A stretch of 64,000 nt of DNA from Beaufortia kweichowensis (lineage: Eukaryota; Chordata; Actinopteri; Cypriniformes; Gastromyzontidae), in assembly GCA_019155185.1 (NCBI GenBank), contig CM032794.1, positions 11,881,988-11,945,987 on the forward strand, written 5' to 3'. How positions within the stretch are numbered: position 1 is the stretch's first letter; the number at the start of each line of letters is the position of its first letter. The notes under the pieces are model-generated. The model was given only the letters and a program-made list of their open reading frames with translations. It was not told the origin of the DNA and ran no database searches. The translations under genes were made by a program, and so were the position numbers. Positions 13,426 to 31,700 of the stretch are shown here, in pieces.

Positions 13426-13948
13426 AAAGCCACTTGCCAAAATTTGAAACGGTAAGTAAAAATGGCTTGTAAAGCCAAGATGATTGGAAAATTTAAGGCA
13501 GTAAATATTTATTTTACAGTAATAGGTTGAGGGAAAATATGCCTCAAACAATATGAAATCTTTTTTATTACATTATCAAGTATATAACATTGGTCTATGT
13601 TAGGCAGCATATGAATAGGTTTATTGTTAGTTTAGACCTTAAGATCATCACAGCAGTGCCCCATTCTGTTTTCAAGACCAAAAAAAATGTTTTTATAGTT
13701 GATTATTTATTGAAAATAGTATAGATATTTAAAATAGTCTACAACATTGTTTTATTTCTATATGGCAAATAACAGATGATCCACAAAAAATCAATAATCC
13801 CCTAATATAGCTGCCCACAGGCTTCTGTTTCCCTGTTCTGTCTGTAAAGAAAACTGAGACAGCAGATAGCTACATAGTCCGAGAAACAGAGAGCGACTTG
13901 AGTCACCCATGTTGTGTTTGTCCAAAGGTCAAGTGCACCTTTATCAGC

Positions 13949-15524
<1,576 letters not shown>

Positions 15525-15784
15525 CACTCTAAAAAAGGATGTGTTATTTTTTAACACATTTTTTGTGTTATGCTGTTTAACACACAATGTGTCATTTTGT
15601 GTTAAATACATAAAAGGGACAACACATGTTGAGTTGAAAGTAACACAAGTTGAGTTAAAAGTAACACAAAATGTGTTGTTTTTAAATTAACACAAAGATG
15701 TGTCTAGTTAGGGACAACACATCTGTGTGTTGTCCCTAACTAGACACATCTTGTGTTATTTTTAACACATCTGTTTTTAGAGTG
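15525..15784. mobile_element. fold-back MITE-like element built from TAACACA motifs
   Basis: The outer ends are cactctaaaaa at the left and its exact reverse complement tttttagagtg at the right. The interior repeats aacaca/tgtgtt units many times. Near the right end a perfect 27 bp inverted repeat (15695-15721 and 15726-15752) encloses the 4-base loop TCTG. The similarity of the arms extends outward with a single bulge. No ORF is present. Short terminal repeats and palindromic interior fit a non-autonomous DNA transposon of the kind common in cyprinids. Confidence 0.75.
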
Positions 15785-18700
15785 TTGGATGTTTATCCTC
15801 TTTTTTCAGTGAAGCAACTTTGACTAAAACAATTATGATTTAAAACCAGCAACGTAGCTCATACAATATGATGTAATGTTTTCAGGCTACAACGTATTTT
15901 ATTGAATAAGAGCAAGATGAGTTAATTCACCATTATTACACATTCTAATCTCTCATAAAAACAAATTTTCTTGTCCTTAAGCTTGAAAATGGTTATAAAA
16001 ACCACTCCAGGCAATACAGTCAAAGCTACTGTACCACGTTTTTTCAGACAGCAGTAGGAAATCTGTTCAGCTTGCCCCGGCCATAAAACAACAATAACCT
16101 CTTTATGATAAAATCCACCATGCTGCCAGCTGAGTCTCTGCTTTCCCTTTCAGGCAGAATAAAAGTAGGAACAAGTGAGGGCCCTAAAGCAGAGAAAATG
16201 GAGTCTTGGATGTGTGTGTGAATCAGATAAGAGAATGAGTAGGATAATTAAACTCATGCTGAGGGAGACAGGAGGGGTGAACAAGAGATGGAGGAGAACG
16301 ACAGAACAGCCGCGGCTTTCTCCTTCTGTAAATGTACACTGTTAACACTGTCCAACACGGTGTTTGACACTTGTTTATTTTAAAAGTTAAACCTAAATAA
16401 CTACTTTAAGGAAGGTATGAACATTTTCATTTACAGAAAAGGAAAGAAAAAAAAATATGCACATAAAAGGAAACCATAATGTTAACAGTCAGAAAGTAAA
16501 GAAATAAAACCCAAATTTAACCCTTTGAGGGTAATAATATAAAGTCTTGAAAAAAAGAAAAAAAGACACACAGGAAGATGTTATCTGCTTTTAATAGTTT
16601 GACGGGGAACACATGTATAAGTCAAAACACAGAGTACATTTTCCTGTTAAACAGAATGAGAGGTTTGCACTTCAATCTCACAGTTGAACAGAAACTGTTT
16701 GTCTGGTGGGCGAGTTTTAATAATATACTGTGTGTGTCAGCATCATCTGAAGATCTGTTAAAAGTGAACGCTCGCACATGTTCCTTTTATTTATTTTTAA
16801 TGAGCATGTATGCCCACACAACAAACCACATTAAAAGCAAAATGCCAGTGTCAGCGTGAACAAAGAGTTCATTCTCTTAATAAAAAAAGGTGTCAAGCGA
16901 ATGGCAGTAAGACTCCCATATATGATTCTGTCGTAATAGAGTTACCTTAACTTAAACAGCCTTTAGTGGAAGTTAACCGAAGCACCTGGTACAGCCATCA
17001 GAGATAAAGACAGGATGCTTTAACTAATTGGTATGTGGCAGTGGGGGAAATAATTGGATGATCTGATGGCAGGAGAGACAGAAAGCTGTCTGAAAGGACA
17101 GCTTCTGCAGCTCTGTGGGGAATTATCTATAAAGCGTTTATATTTATTCTCCCTCTTCTTCTCCGAGCACAGATAAACAGAGTTTTCTGTGACTCATGTG
17201 TCAAGGCCATGAAAGAGAGCCATGATTAATGTTCTCTGCTCCTTTTTCAGGCACTATTATACCTCCCCCTCCCCATCACATACACACACACCCTCAACAC
17301 TCTTTCTTTACAGCCCACATATAGTATATTGATTCTGTTTAATATGCTGTAATTATTTTACTTAATATAAAAGCAATGATTGCAGCTCACTGTGGTACAG
17401 GTTACATGTGATAGTAAAAACTACCGGCAAGCAATAATGTCTGAATTATTTTTTACTGTAAGCTTTATTAATGGAAACACTGGAAGCGAGGTGTTAATGA
17501 TGGACTGGTTTTAAAGCCATAAGCAGTAAGTCTTTGAACATATGAAAGAAGTTTGGAAAAGTGGGTTGGTTCAGTTCCTTTAGCTGAAGTGTGATTTTGT
17601 TCTTTAACATTTGTTGACTTTACGTGGAACTGAATAAGAATAATAGCATTTTTTTTTTCAAAATCGTAAAAAGCAGTCGTGCCATTGTGCTTGAAACTAA
17701 AATGGTTTAGTTATCTTTATTAAGCATACACCTTGAAAACATTAACCTTACATTAAAACCTTGACTATTTTATACCACAATGCCATATATTAGTTTAGCT
17801 CCAACACAAGATCTTATCAGCTTAATAACACCTGTTCAAAGCTGCACTTATACGACATTAACAGCAGGTGAGATTAAAACATTATCTAAATGTTCTATTT
17901 ATACAGCAGTTAGTATAAAGTCAAATTTACACAATTACCAGGCTGTTTAAACATCTTTTTTGCCTCATGTAGCCTAGTTATGTAAAAATGAGTCATCAAA
18001 TAAATCCATAAATATCTTTTTAAACATTAATAAAAGATCTGTATGAAATAGAAATAGACAGCAATAAATTACAGAGAGAGAAAATTTTTAATAAAAGTGT
18101 TTGTACATTGTAGACTGTGTTTGACTGAAGCTGGCAACATTAAAGGTGTGGAGGTAAAGCAGTGTGTTTTGCTACTATGCAAAGGATTTTATTGTTGTGC
18201 AAGATCTAAATCATGTTGTGCCAACATTTCACATTGTTGCATAGCAACAGCAGGATGAAATAACCCTAACGCCGTGGAAACGGGGCAATGTTTCACAGTG
18301 CATTTCTCTCCACTGGATAAAGCGGCCCTGACGTCCCCCGAGAGGAAAAAGAAGGTAAAATCATGAGTAATGATCTAACGGCAAACAAAGACGGCTTTAT
18401 AGCTCGAGCCAGATGGAAAATTCAATTTGGAGCAGATAAATAAATAACAGAATGCAATAATGTAAAATTGCACATAAAGCATGTGCACCTGGCACTGAGG
18501 GGAGCAGTCGTTTTGGAAAAACCAATTGCAGTTGATATGAAAATATTCATTTTGTGCTTCTCACTACATAATGTTCAACATGCTCTGTGTTTGTGTGCGT
18601 TAGAATAAAAGCCACAGGAGAGAAAAGCGGCTGCTTTTCAATTTTGAATTTCACAAAACCGTAAAACGTGTCAACATTTATATGGTGAAATGGACAACAG

Positions 18701-20803
18701 AATCATTAAACTGTCAAATAAAACACGACATGCAGTACATGCAAATAGTTTTGCTCTGCATCAAAACCTATTAAGCTACCAATTCAGACAACATTTTAGT
18801 TAGCATTAGTTTGTTTATTCGAAACTGTAGACAGCAGATATACAATACAACATTTTACTTACCATCTGAAGCAAGATTGCATGCATCACTCCTGTTATGC
18901 AATCCCACAATCCATTGCAATGGGCACAGTTAAACAGTTTCATCCTGTATTGTAGCTGGCAAAAATAGATAAAATGTAGACTTTAGAAAATGCTTCTGGG
19001 CAATTCCAGCATTATGGATGTGACATTTTCAGTCAAAACTTAAAATAAATTCTCAGAGAATGTATTTATTACCAATATATTGAATCATCTGTTTATATTT
19101 TACTAAACCCATGTTGATAGAGTCATATACATGCTAAATGGAAATATACCTGCATTATGGATGTGAGAAAATAGGACCTAAAAGAGTTTTTGAGAGGCAA
19201 CATACTTTGTAGAATTTCTGTGAATTGAAATGCACAAACCAGAAGCAATAATACCCAATAAATGGAAAACGGACTATTAATAATAATGCTTTTAATACAT
19301 AAAAAATGCTTTTAAAACTTTGAGAGAGACTTTACATGGGTGTTTAGACCACTACATACTGACATCTGAGCTATCAGTATCAGTATGATGAAAACCATTG
19401 CTAAAAACAATTGTTTTATGGTAAGGATAACATTTGCATGGAATTGGCCATTTGTACATTTCTATCTGAAACGTTTTTTATTATTATTACCAAATGCATT
19501 ATGAGCATGAAATTATGAAATCTTAAATGATCAAATTTCTGAATTTGCCATGTTGTTTCCCTTTAATGAAGTTTAATGAATGTTGTTTGAATTACAACAT
19601 GCCCTTAAACTGGCATTGACTATTAAAGTTTATGCAAATCTAAGGCTCTATGTTATCCCAGCATGATCTGAAAATGTTCCAAATGACATCTTGTGTACTT
19701 CAAAGGAAGCAGGGAAATATGGCCTCTCACACAAAGGCGTTAACACGGTCAGTGTCACAAATTTGCAGACCATGATTAATGTCCTTATAACACATAACAT
19801 ACTTTTCATTTGGTCTTTAAGCTGTGTTTACTGTGGACCCGTAAACACAGAAAATTTCACATCACTTCAGGCAAGTAAATAGTTTTTGCTGTCATCAGGT
19901 GAAACATGTTTACTCTCCCCGGTATTGTATTGTAGTTCCCAGCAGCAGATGGTGAGAGATTATGTAGCTCAATGCACAAGTGAGGCACGGGGTCAGTATA
20001 CTGTGAGCTGGTGCAAGGACATCGCTGTTCTGTAATTGGGCTTTAGGTCAGTGGTACCTGACTGTATTACAGCCTGAGGTGATTTTTGCACACAGTGAAT
20101 GAATTTGTCACATCTGTCTAACTAGAGTATAATGAGGTTGCAGGGAAACAGTGAGGTCAGTTATTATTTCAGCTACAAAAAACTGTCATATAATGTTGAG
20201 AAAAACCCCTTCAATCAAACAGAGTGGACAGCAAGCCATTAAAGGAAAATCCATTGCATGTACTGTTAATAGTCGAAATCTCACATATGAAATAGCCTCT
20301 TTGTGTATTCCTGCTATTGTCTGAGAATGTCTGAGAATCCATTCATGCCTCATTTGTTTAGTTGGTTTTCTTAAACTTTTGCTCAGCAAGCGTGAAAACT
20401 GAATGGAAATCCAGGCTAAATATTTGAATTCTGGCTTTGAATGCAAGAATGGTCTCGGAGTAGACCTATATGGAGTGTGTAGTTTGTTTTATCAATGTGA
20501 GATCCAAACCCTGGAAGTAAACTGTATAAAATATTTGACAGTAATGAATGTCCTGTCTAACACCAGCCTCAAAGGCTGAGAGTAAAACAGCAAACAGGCA
20601 TATTTCATCACGACTTGACATAAATCAAAACCACCTCCAGGCTGTTTATAAACTACCTATGATAATCTGTAAATCAGGCCAGTGTGTTGCATTCCACTGA
20701 ACACATACTCTCTTTAGGGTATGTTTTGAAACTTTATAGTTTATGTAGACTTACAATGATGCACATACCTTACCAAAAACTATTCTGTTTGAAACAAAGA
20801 TTA
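15785..20803. other. gene-free stretch with enhancer-like islands
   Basis: No exon is recognised. Islands of better-balanced sequence are at about 17020-17240 (repeated taattgg/aattgg cores) and 18240-18510. The other sequence is AT-rich with scattered homopolymers. A short direct repeat of tttaatgaa occurs near 19561-19580. Confidence 0.5.
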
Positions 20804-21100
20804 AAGTGAAACTTCACAATTCAATTCTTTTATTATTTACTCACCCTCATGTCATTTACAGACCTACAGTATATGACTTTCTTCTGCAGAACACAAAAGA
20901 TGTTTTTTTTTAAACGCTGGTAACCGAACAAGAGATATAAGAGGGATTTATCTTCATTGTAAGAGTTTTTATTTTTATTTTTGCTATGTCACAACATAGG
21001 ACACATTTACAGTATATTTGTCAAATACCCATATAGGTTTTCAATGACATGAGGGTGGGCAAATGTCAAATATAATTTTTGGGTGAACTATCACTAGAGG
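20804..21100. mobile_element. inverted-repeat element copy 1 (GGGTGAACTAT family)
   Basis: The left half contains tttactcaccctcatgtcat and ctttcttctgcagaacacaa. The right half contains the complementary catgagggtgggcaaatg and tttttgggtgaactatcac. The two halves are imperfect reverse complements over ~290 bp, so the transcript could form a long hairpin. The same family occurs at 43728-44015 and 54891-55171. It is a very common non-autonomous element of cyprinid genomes; this is the most diverged copy in the centre. Confidence 0.75.
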
Positions 21101-24100
21101 CTACATGGACTAAGATATAGTTCCAGAAAACAAACAAACTGATACAAGACATGTATGGATTAATTGCATTGCTTTGGATGCCAAATGCGTATATGTAAAT
21201 GTACAGTACCACAAGAGTTTGAGCAATAAGAAATGCTGTCAGGTCATTACTGTGCTGTTCTGCACAATATATCAGACTGACGTCTATGTTTTTTAGATGA
21301 CTCATTCAATTGACCGCAAGGCCATGATACAGCTCTGCCCGATGCTTCACTATCGCTAATTAAAAGCCTCAAGGGCAAGAAAGCTTGTTGCAAGTTTATA
21401 TCAAACAAAACTGATCACAGCAGGTGCACTACTCTCCCTGAGGAACGCTACAGAGAACCGAACAAAACAATGCCAATAAACAAGTTGCTGTTTTTTATTT
21501 GCATCAGCTGAGTGACAGATGTAAAGTGGTGGTAGGGGAGAGGTGCTGTGGGTTTCTCAGTGTAACAGCGCCAGCTCTCTCTCATCAGATAAATGCTTTG
21601 AACTCAGCGGGCAATGAAACTGACACTAATGAATGTGATTCTCCAACACTGGCTGCCAACAGCAGGAATAAAACTAATAAAGCATGTTCAGTTCAAAGGT
21701 AGACAGCTCAATATGGATGGAATGATAGAGAGACTTGGCTTACTGAAGTCTGGGCTAAAGTACATGAGAGAGTAAAGATTAAACTTATGTGGACAGAAGC
21801 TCGGCAAGGGGTCGGGCGCATTTACCCATAATGCACTGCGCTTGCATTCAAAATCTCATTTGAAGAGAAAGTTTACAAAGAGGTTAAATGTACTATTGGA
21901 ATATTTCAAGATAATTAGTGAGATTGACCATGTTAACCTCTTTGTATTAGGGGTGCACACACAATGCTTTTCAAATCATGCTGGGATAACATAAATCTTT
22001 AGGTCCTACGGAATGATATACTGTCATTTAAACAAAAGAGGACATACCAATTACTAAGAAAAGTCTACAATCTACAGCCAGAACTTTTCATTTAAGTCAC
22101 CTTGTATTAAATGAAAACATTTTTACAAGTAGACTCGTACGTTTGAATCCCACTGGGTCACTAATGCTAGTTTCACCCATGCCTAGTTACTGTAATGTTT
22201 CCTGTTAGGAAAAACAGACCTTTTAAACTAATTCTCAGGTGTGTGATTCCTGAACAATTCCTCAAATTAAAAACTCTGAGAGTAGGTACTTTATATACCG
22301 GGGCAACAAGAGGCTAAGAGGGGTTGTTTTATTGACCAGTTCTTGCATCAGCCTTTGCGCATCTGCAAGCTATTGAAACATTGGCGTATGACTCAAGACC
22401 TGTGCTACCACAGCACATATACACCTGCAGCGCATTATTCATTGAAACTGAGGTCAGACAGTTTATAAATGGAATAAATGTTGTGCCAGAGAGGTAATTG
22501 GGCCGTCTCTTTTACTTTAAAACTTAAAAACAAAGATAAATTATACAATCAACAATGTCCATTTGCAACATTCAAGAACGCAGAATCATACAAGCTGATT
22601 TATGTTCTCAGTGGATTATGCACTCAGCACTATGAATATCTACAGTATAGTGTAAATGTTTACAAAATGCAATGTCCAGACATAACCCGGTCTGTTTTTA
22701 TGTCATTAAAAAAAGTGGTGATAGCCCGATGTACATAACAGTATACAAAGATACAGTGACACCATAGCTTTTATAAGCAGAGATCCCATACTCAAATAAT
22801 GCTTGATTATTATGTGTAAAATGTTGCTGATCAGTCAGCTGAAAAGCTAATTTCATTTTCTCATTAGGATCCCGAGCCCGAGGCACATTCCCATGTCAAT
22901 GTTTATTACTCTGAAAACAGAAAATTAAAATCATCAGCTTGTTTAGCTCTGATGCAGTGAATCACCACATTTATAAGAGCATGAGACGGAGAGATGGAGA
23001 AAATAAAGGTACTGCAGAATGGAGATGATAATAGGAAACCATCTCGTTCTTACCAAAGCAATGAATTTATAGCCACTATGACCTTTTCCTTCCCTGGAGA
23101 TTTGTTGCCATGCCAACTTAGATCACATTTTGTGACATGGTATGAAGTACAGACTGTGTATTTTGTCAAAGCAATTTCTTTTTTTATGGTATGGAGAAGA
23201 ACGGGCTGTATGTCTGGGAAAACGTCTGACCCTCACTGGTTTTGTTTTAAATCTGATGACTAGCGGAGACTTGAAACACAAAATTCCTCTTATTAATATT
23301 TACTGTTCGCTGCCATACGAGGTCTTGAAGTCCAAGGCTAGATATATTATTTATTACACTGAAAAACTCTTCAAAGCAGCTTGAAATGCCAGGGCACTTT
23401 ATTAAATGTGACAGCAACACAAATGTTTACCTTACTTTGGGACTGATTTATACTGTCAGGATAACATTATTTCTGCAACAATCTCCAAGCCTCGCTCTTG
23501 CTCTCAGGCAGAAATCTGACTCATCTTACCTACCCAACAGACCAAACAGTATACACTTTTCAAAAACACTACAGTATATCGTAAACCATGTTGTATGGCA
23601 ACTAAATAAAATGACTCCATAGTTCAAAACTGCACATAGGATGTCACATTATAATACAAAATGAATGTGTGCGACTAAACTGACTAAGCTGTAAACACCC
23701 ACATCAAATGTTACAATGTTACGGCTGTAAATATCACTTGATGATTGATAGCTTTCTACGGCTTTACAACACTTCAGGGACCTTAGATATTTATAGTTCC
23801 AAGCAGGTTGCGAGGCTGGAAAGATTTCATGTGATTTAACTTCAGAATCATTTATTCTGATGAAAATGAACCATGACATACTGGCAGACAGAAGCTGCTG
23901 TCTCTCCAGTTATATGCAGAAAAAGCTTATTTTTAAGAAAGTAAATTATTCTGCAGGTTGTAGCTAAACAGATGCTGTTTATTAACACTAATCATCATTA
24001 TGCAGACTCAACATTACATAATCAACATGCATGTAAGTTCAAATCAGTGGAGTCCCAGTTGTGTTTGTGCACTCTGCTGTGTCTAATGAATTACAAGATA

Positions 24101-25767
24101 TGACAACAGCGCTGCCCAAACAAAAGCCAACCGTACATCACTTCCAATGAAGCCTAATGATTTGAGTTTGCCAATCCGGTGAGGGGGAAAACATGTCAGA
24201 ACCAGAGAGAACAATAGGGAAAAGTTCATCAGGGCTTGGCCACTTTATTTGGCAGGCTGAGAACAGGGCAGCTGTTGACGAGTCTCTATTGTATTAGATC
24301 TGTAGTCCTCTACAAAAGACCATCATCCTCCTAAAACTAGGCCACTGACCCAGAAACACACAACACAAACCTAACCTAATATATGGCTCTTACAGCTCTC
24401 AGTCAAGAATAGAGCGCGCTGGTTCTGATGTAACTGAATCGTGCTCTTGTACTGTGCAAGCGAGTCGTGAGCATTTTTGGTCCTTAATGACAACTGATAC
24501 AAAACTTGTTAACAATTTAAAAAAATACAGAAATAAAAGACTGTCAAGGTGGCACAAATCTGAATGGCACTAACTTGTCACACTTTCTTGGAATTGTTCA
24601 ATGTTAAACTAAATCAGTATTAAAAATACAGTATATACATTTTACACTGCCTCCATATTATGTGATATTTTTTTACATTTTTCAAAAGAAAAAAGCAAAG
24701 TCATCTCATGTTTCCTGTTACATTTCATTATTAAATACAAGCCATCTCTGGTAAAGCGCTCAAGAAAAGACATCCCCACAACACATGTTCTGACCTTTCC
24801 GCACAGCCAGCGCCCTGTTTTCATTTGCTACCGCTGCAGAGAACATCGCAGAGATCTTTCAATTCATTTCTGCTGCGTGGATCATTTTCACTTTTTATAT
24901 GCAAAAAAACCTGACTTACAAGTAACACAAATGACTACTATAGAAAGTTATCAACATTTATTTATAACAACAGTTTTAATTGTGTTTTGATTTTGTAGGA
25001 TCCAATCACTGTTCACAACAACAGCAATAAACACAGCAGGAATGTAATAAGAGATGGAAAGCAATACATATAGAAATCATAATTATTTACAACATTAACC
25101 ATACTGAACAGAAAACAAAGCTATTTACCAAGGCTTGTTTTGATGTTTACTGCATATTAAAACAGTTCAAACAAGTAGGTATCTACTTATAAGTGACATG
25201 TAATTGATTTAAAAGGAGCCCTGCTGATCTGAACAGGCACTGAGATGTTAACATGCTGTGATGATGCACAACACAATCCATCAGCTTTCATGACAACAAG
25301 TAAGCTCAGCTTGTCACAGCTTGCCAATATATAACAATAAATATATAACAATAATATCAGTTAACAACTTAATAGCTATTACGAGATAATCTGACAAAAT
25401 TTGTGTGTAACAAATTAAGCACAGCAAGACTTTATCCAATTGCAGATTATTTTACTATTTTACAAAATACTTACCCAATGTAGTTTGTTATAGAGACAAA
25501 ACCAGCCAATAGACAAAGGAAATAGAAAGCTTAAACACAGAACTTAATAAAGCTAAATATCCAAAGGTGACAACAATTAGCAAAGGGCAACAGGAAACAC
25601 CACTACAAACTAAAAGTCTGCATAATAAAAGTACACAGGAGACACAAGGATAGACATGTGACCTTATATTTCCTTTGCAACCCTATTTGGCTTGTGTGTG
25701 CATAATGTTTTACAGTAACCATATCAATAATAAAAACTAATGTCTATATAGTTACTATAGGCATTTA

Positions 25768-25770
<3 letters not shown>
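21101..25770. other. gene-free stretch
   Basis: No supported gene. A possible isolated tRNA B-box-like gtttgaatcccactggg at 22141-22157 may be SINE debris. Part of 24080-24260 has balanced composition. The remainder is AT-rich. Confidence 0.5.

Positions 25771-25798
<28 letters not shown>
25771..25798. repeat. (TA)14 microsatellite
   Basis: Twenty-eight bases of uninterrupted TA. Confidence 0.98.
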
Positions 25799-28303
<2,505 letters not shown>

Positions 28304-28649
28304 CATGGCTTGTTGGTTGTGTCCACATTTATTGATTTCTCTCAGACCGCTGGAATAATGTGCCGTATAGTAAGTTTGAGTTATTGGATATGACACAGCA
28401 TGCACATGTAATCTATCACTTTGGTCTCCCAGTACACTTTATCAGCTTTGTTGCTATAGTAACATGTGAGCTCAGTAATAGCTTACATTAACAGCCTAAG
28501 TAAGTCACAATAAAAAGCAATTTCAGAGAGTCAGGTTTCTCAGAAAAACACAAAGTCCATCGAATACTGAGAGGAATTGGAAAGAGGGAACTCGAGGGAA
28601 ACAAGATATGGTTTTATATTCTGCATCTGATGGAAGAATGAAGTGTAAC

Positions 28650-28651
<2 letters not shown>

Positions 28652-28726
<75 letters not shown>

Positions 28727-28730
28727 CCCC
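28652..28730. repeat. (CT)36 microsatellite ending in C7
   Basis: Uninterrupted CT runs from 28652 to 28724 and passes into a homopolymeric C run to 28730. It is polypyrimidine on the plus strand, opposite in sense to the GA array 354 bp to its left. Confidence 0.97.
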
Positions 28731-31700
28731 AAAGACATCTGTCAGCTACAGAGTTTAGTTTTCTGTCACAACAAAGAAAGTTCCTCAATCAATGACAGTT
28801 TGCAATGCAGTTGTGAAACAACTCTGAACATTTTATAAATGTACCAATAACATTAGCACTGAAACATTAGATGTGAACAAACTGTTTCCGAATACCAGAG
28901 TTCTCTAAATAAAATCGGTTGTATTGGTGTGAAAACTATCATCTACTAGATTGACACTAAACCACTCTTAAAAAACTGCTGGCCTTTCACTGCTTACAAG
29001 GTGAAACAGAAGCTTATTTTTGGTCTTGTTCACCCCAGTGATTTTGAACCAGGATTGTTTGTTTGATGACCTTTATGAGACTGGTGGAAAATAGTCAGGA
29101 GCACACAAACTAAGAAAATACAACCGTTTGTGAACACCACCGTAGCTCTTTTTTGACAGAATAAGAAAAAATAAATAAATCTTTTCATCTTTTATCCTCT
29201 GGAATATTTATGAGTTAAAAAGAATAATAATAAGAGAAAAAAGTAGTACACAACTGTACACAACCTCAGTACACACAAAGAAAACATATTAAAATTATTT
29301 TAGCTGTAGGGAACAATAAATATCATTTGAAATCACACTGACCTAAATCCAGAAAGTTCATAATTTGTGGGATATTTTGTAAAATAAACTTGCTGAACTC
29401 AAAATATTAAGGGTTTCATTGTATTCATCATTGCAGCGTGAGCGTGAAATTTAGCTTTACAGAATAATCTCACTTGACGCTAATAAGTGCTTTTAAGTAT
29501 CCAGTGTTAGAGAAAACTATTTTCTGGGAATTTAAACTTCAATTTAGTCCAGTTCTGTTTTTTCTGCCAGAGCTGAGAGGGCTGCTGGGAACAGCTAGAA
29601 ACCCATTTGATCTGCACTTTGGAGAAATTGGGCTCTGTGTGTTGTTGAAGCATTGCCTTGATAAAGTGGTTTGGAAGAGCAGAGGCTTGCGGTTACTGTA
29701 CTGAGTAAAGCTTTAATATTTATCTTCCTATCAAGGCTTTCTACTGTCTATCAAAGCTAGTACTAATTGGAAAAAAACTGTTTTGTAATTGAAAAATGTT
29801 TTTGGAAAAGAAATATTAAAAACCACTTTGTAATGCATAATATAAAATACAAATCTGATCCAGAAACCCAGCAACAGATGTGAGCAATTAGTGAGCAATA
29901 GAAAATGCAGTATAACAGATAATGCAGTTAATCACACACAAAAAATGCCCTAAATAAAACAAAAACATTTCTTTCAGTTTTGAAAGTCAAGTTCTTGGCT
30001 TTAGCCTCAGACCCAGCTGTTAGCCTTTATCATTCAGTCTGGGGAGTCCTTCACACAAATGTTCAGAGCAGCACCAGCAGGTCAACAGCACCTAAACAAA
30101 GTTCTGTTTCTGACTACGAGGTCAACACTGTGAAAACAAATGCTGTCATCCTGCCCAGGGTTCAACAGGATGATGCCCAAAACTAGTCAGTGAAACACTC
30201 CACTGTCTGTAAGGCCAGGTGTCTCTAGTCAGGTCAAAGGTCACATGTGGTCTTTGAGAGCTGGATGGGGATGGGTTAGTATTCTTAATGGAGGGCAGAC
30301 GGCACGGCCGAGCGGACGGCGTTACGGATGTTCTCCGGTTGAAGGCTGACCCTTGCCCTACTTAAGTTCTACCCTATTTGGTTATTGTTGCTAAGTAACG
30401 CAAACAATGTCCACAAACAGAAACTCTCCATCTGTCACATAGTGGTTTTATCAGTGATTGCTCAATCTGTACTCAAAGCATATTAGTTTAATCAGAGACT
30501 TTAATGGAAACCTAAAATCACTTATCACAAACAAATCATGTAATTCAAATTTGCGTTTAGCAGTAATAAGATTTAATAAGGAGGCTAACTGTGAAAACCA
30601 ACTGTTTCATTTTCACAACATTGTTCACAGCAGCCACACTTCAGTTTATATTATCGGTCAAAATTAAATGTGGTTTATTGTGATTTAAGGAAAGAAGAAA
30701 AACCATAGCAAGTCATTTCTCTTTGTGTTTCACTTTTTATACGCTGATAGAAATTGACCACAGAAACCAGAAGCTAAACCAAGGTCACAGTCTCAGACCT
30801 TTTGTTCAACCATTCACATTTGGTAGACAGCAGGGTAATGAAAGATACCAATCAATCACTGATTGAAATCGCAAAAAAAAGGCTCATTTGCAATGCACAT
30901 GACCTTTTTATGTAAATAGCCTGAAACATGTGACAAATAGCAGTGGACAGACCCTGAAATTAGGTTAAAAGCAATAATACTGTATTGTCAGATCATGTGA
31001 CAGCATTTTGAACTAGATTCTTTTGATAGACTTGACATGATCGCAGTAATGGAGGGCGATTCCAGCTCGTATACTTGCTTTGGTGAATTTATGATGACAT
31101 TTTTAAAATGCTAGGACACACATTTAGTTAAATAAGCCTTTACGGCAGAGCAGGAGAAAGGCTTAATAATATGTTCTGCTACATTTTAAAACATTCAAAT
31201 TTTCCACCCCATTATGAGGCAATGATTGAATTTAAATGAGGTCCTTTAGATGTTCGCCTTTCATTCTTGCACACAATAATACAAATAATCATCAGTGTGC
31301 CAACATTATCAGCACTGTGAACACATATAATCAGTTTGCAAAATATCTGCTTTATTTATTTATTTAGCGTCGGGGTGTGTCAGAGTTCCAGCCCTTGTTG
31401 TGAGATATTTATCCTCACTGAGACCGTGTGGATAACAAGGTTTACCAAATAACAAGGTACTGCATGCATTATTGATGCTGCCCTCCAAGAGACTGTTCGG
31501 AATAATAACCGCTATTTCCCAGCCCCTCATTACTGCCTGTTTTTAAAGGATGTGTTTGGTCGCCATGGACACCACTCTTACATTCTATGCTTAGCGATCT
31601 TCACCCTCTCCCTCTTTCTCTCTCCCCACTTCTTGCCATTGAAATTCAGGGCATGCGGGGTACTCGCTGTTTTTAATTTTCATTTCATCATAGGCGCTTT

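Noticed and set aside
22135..22165. tRNA gene suggested by a B-box-like gtttgaatcccactggg
   Set aside because: No A-box, no acceptor-stem pairing or cloverleaf could be drawn around it; SINE debris is more likely.
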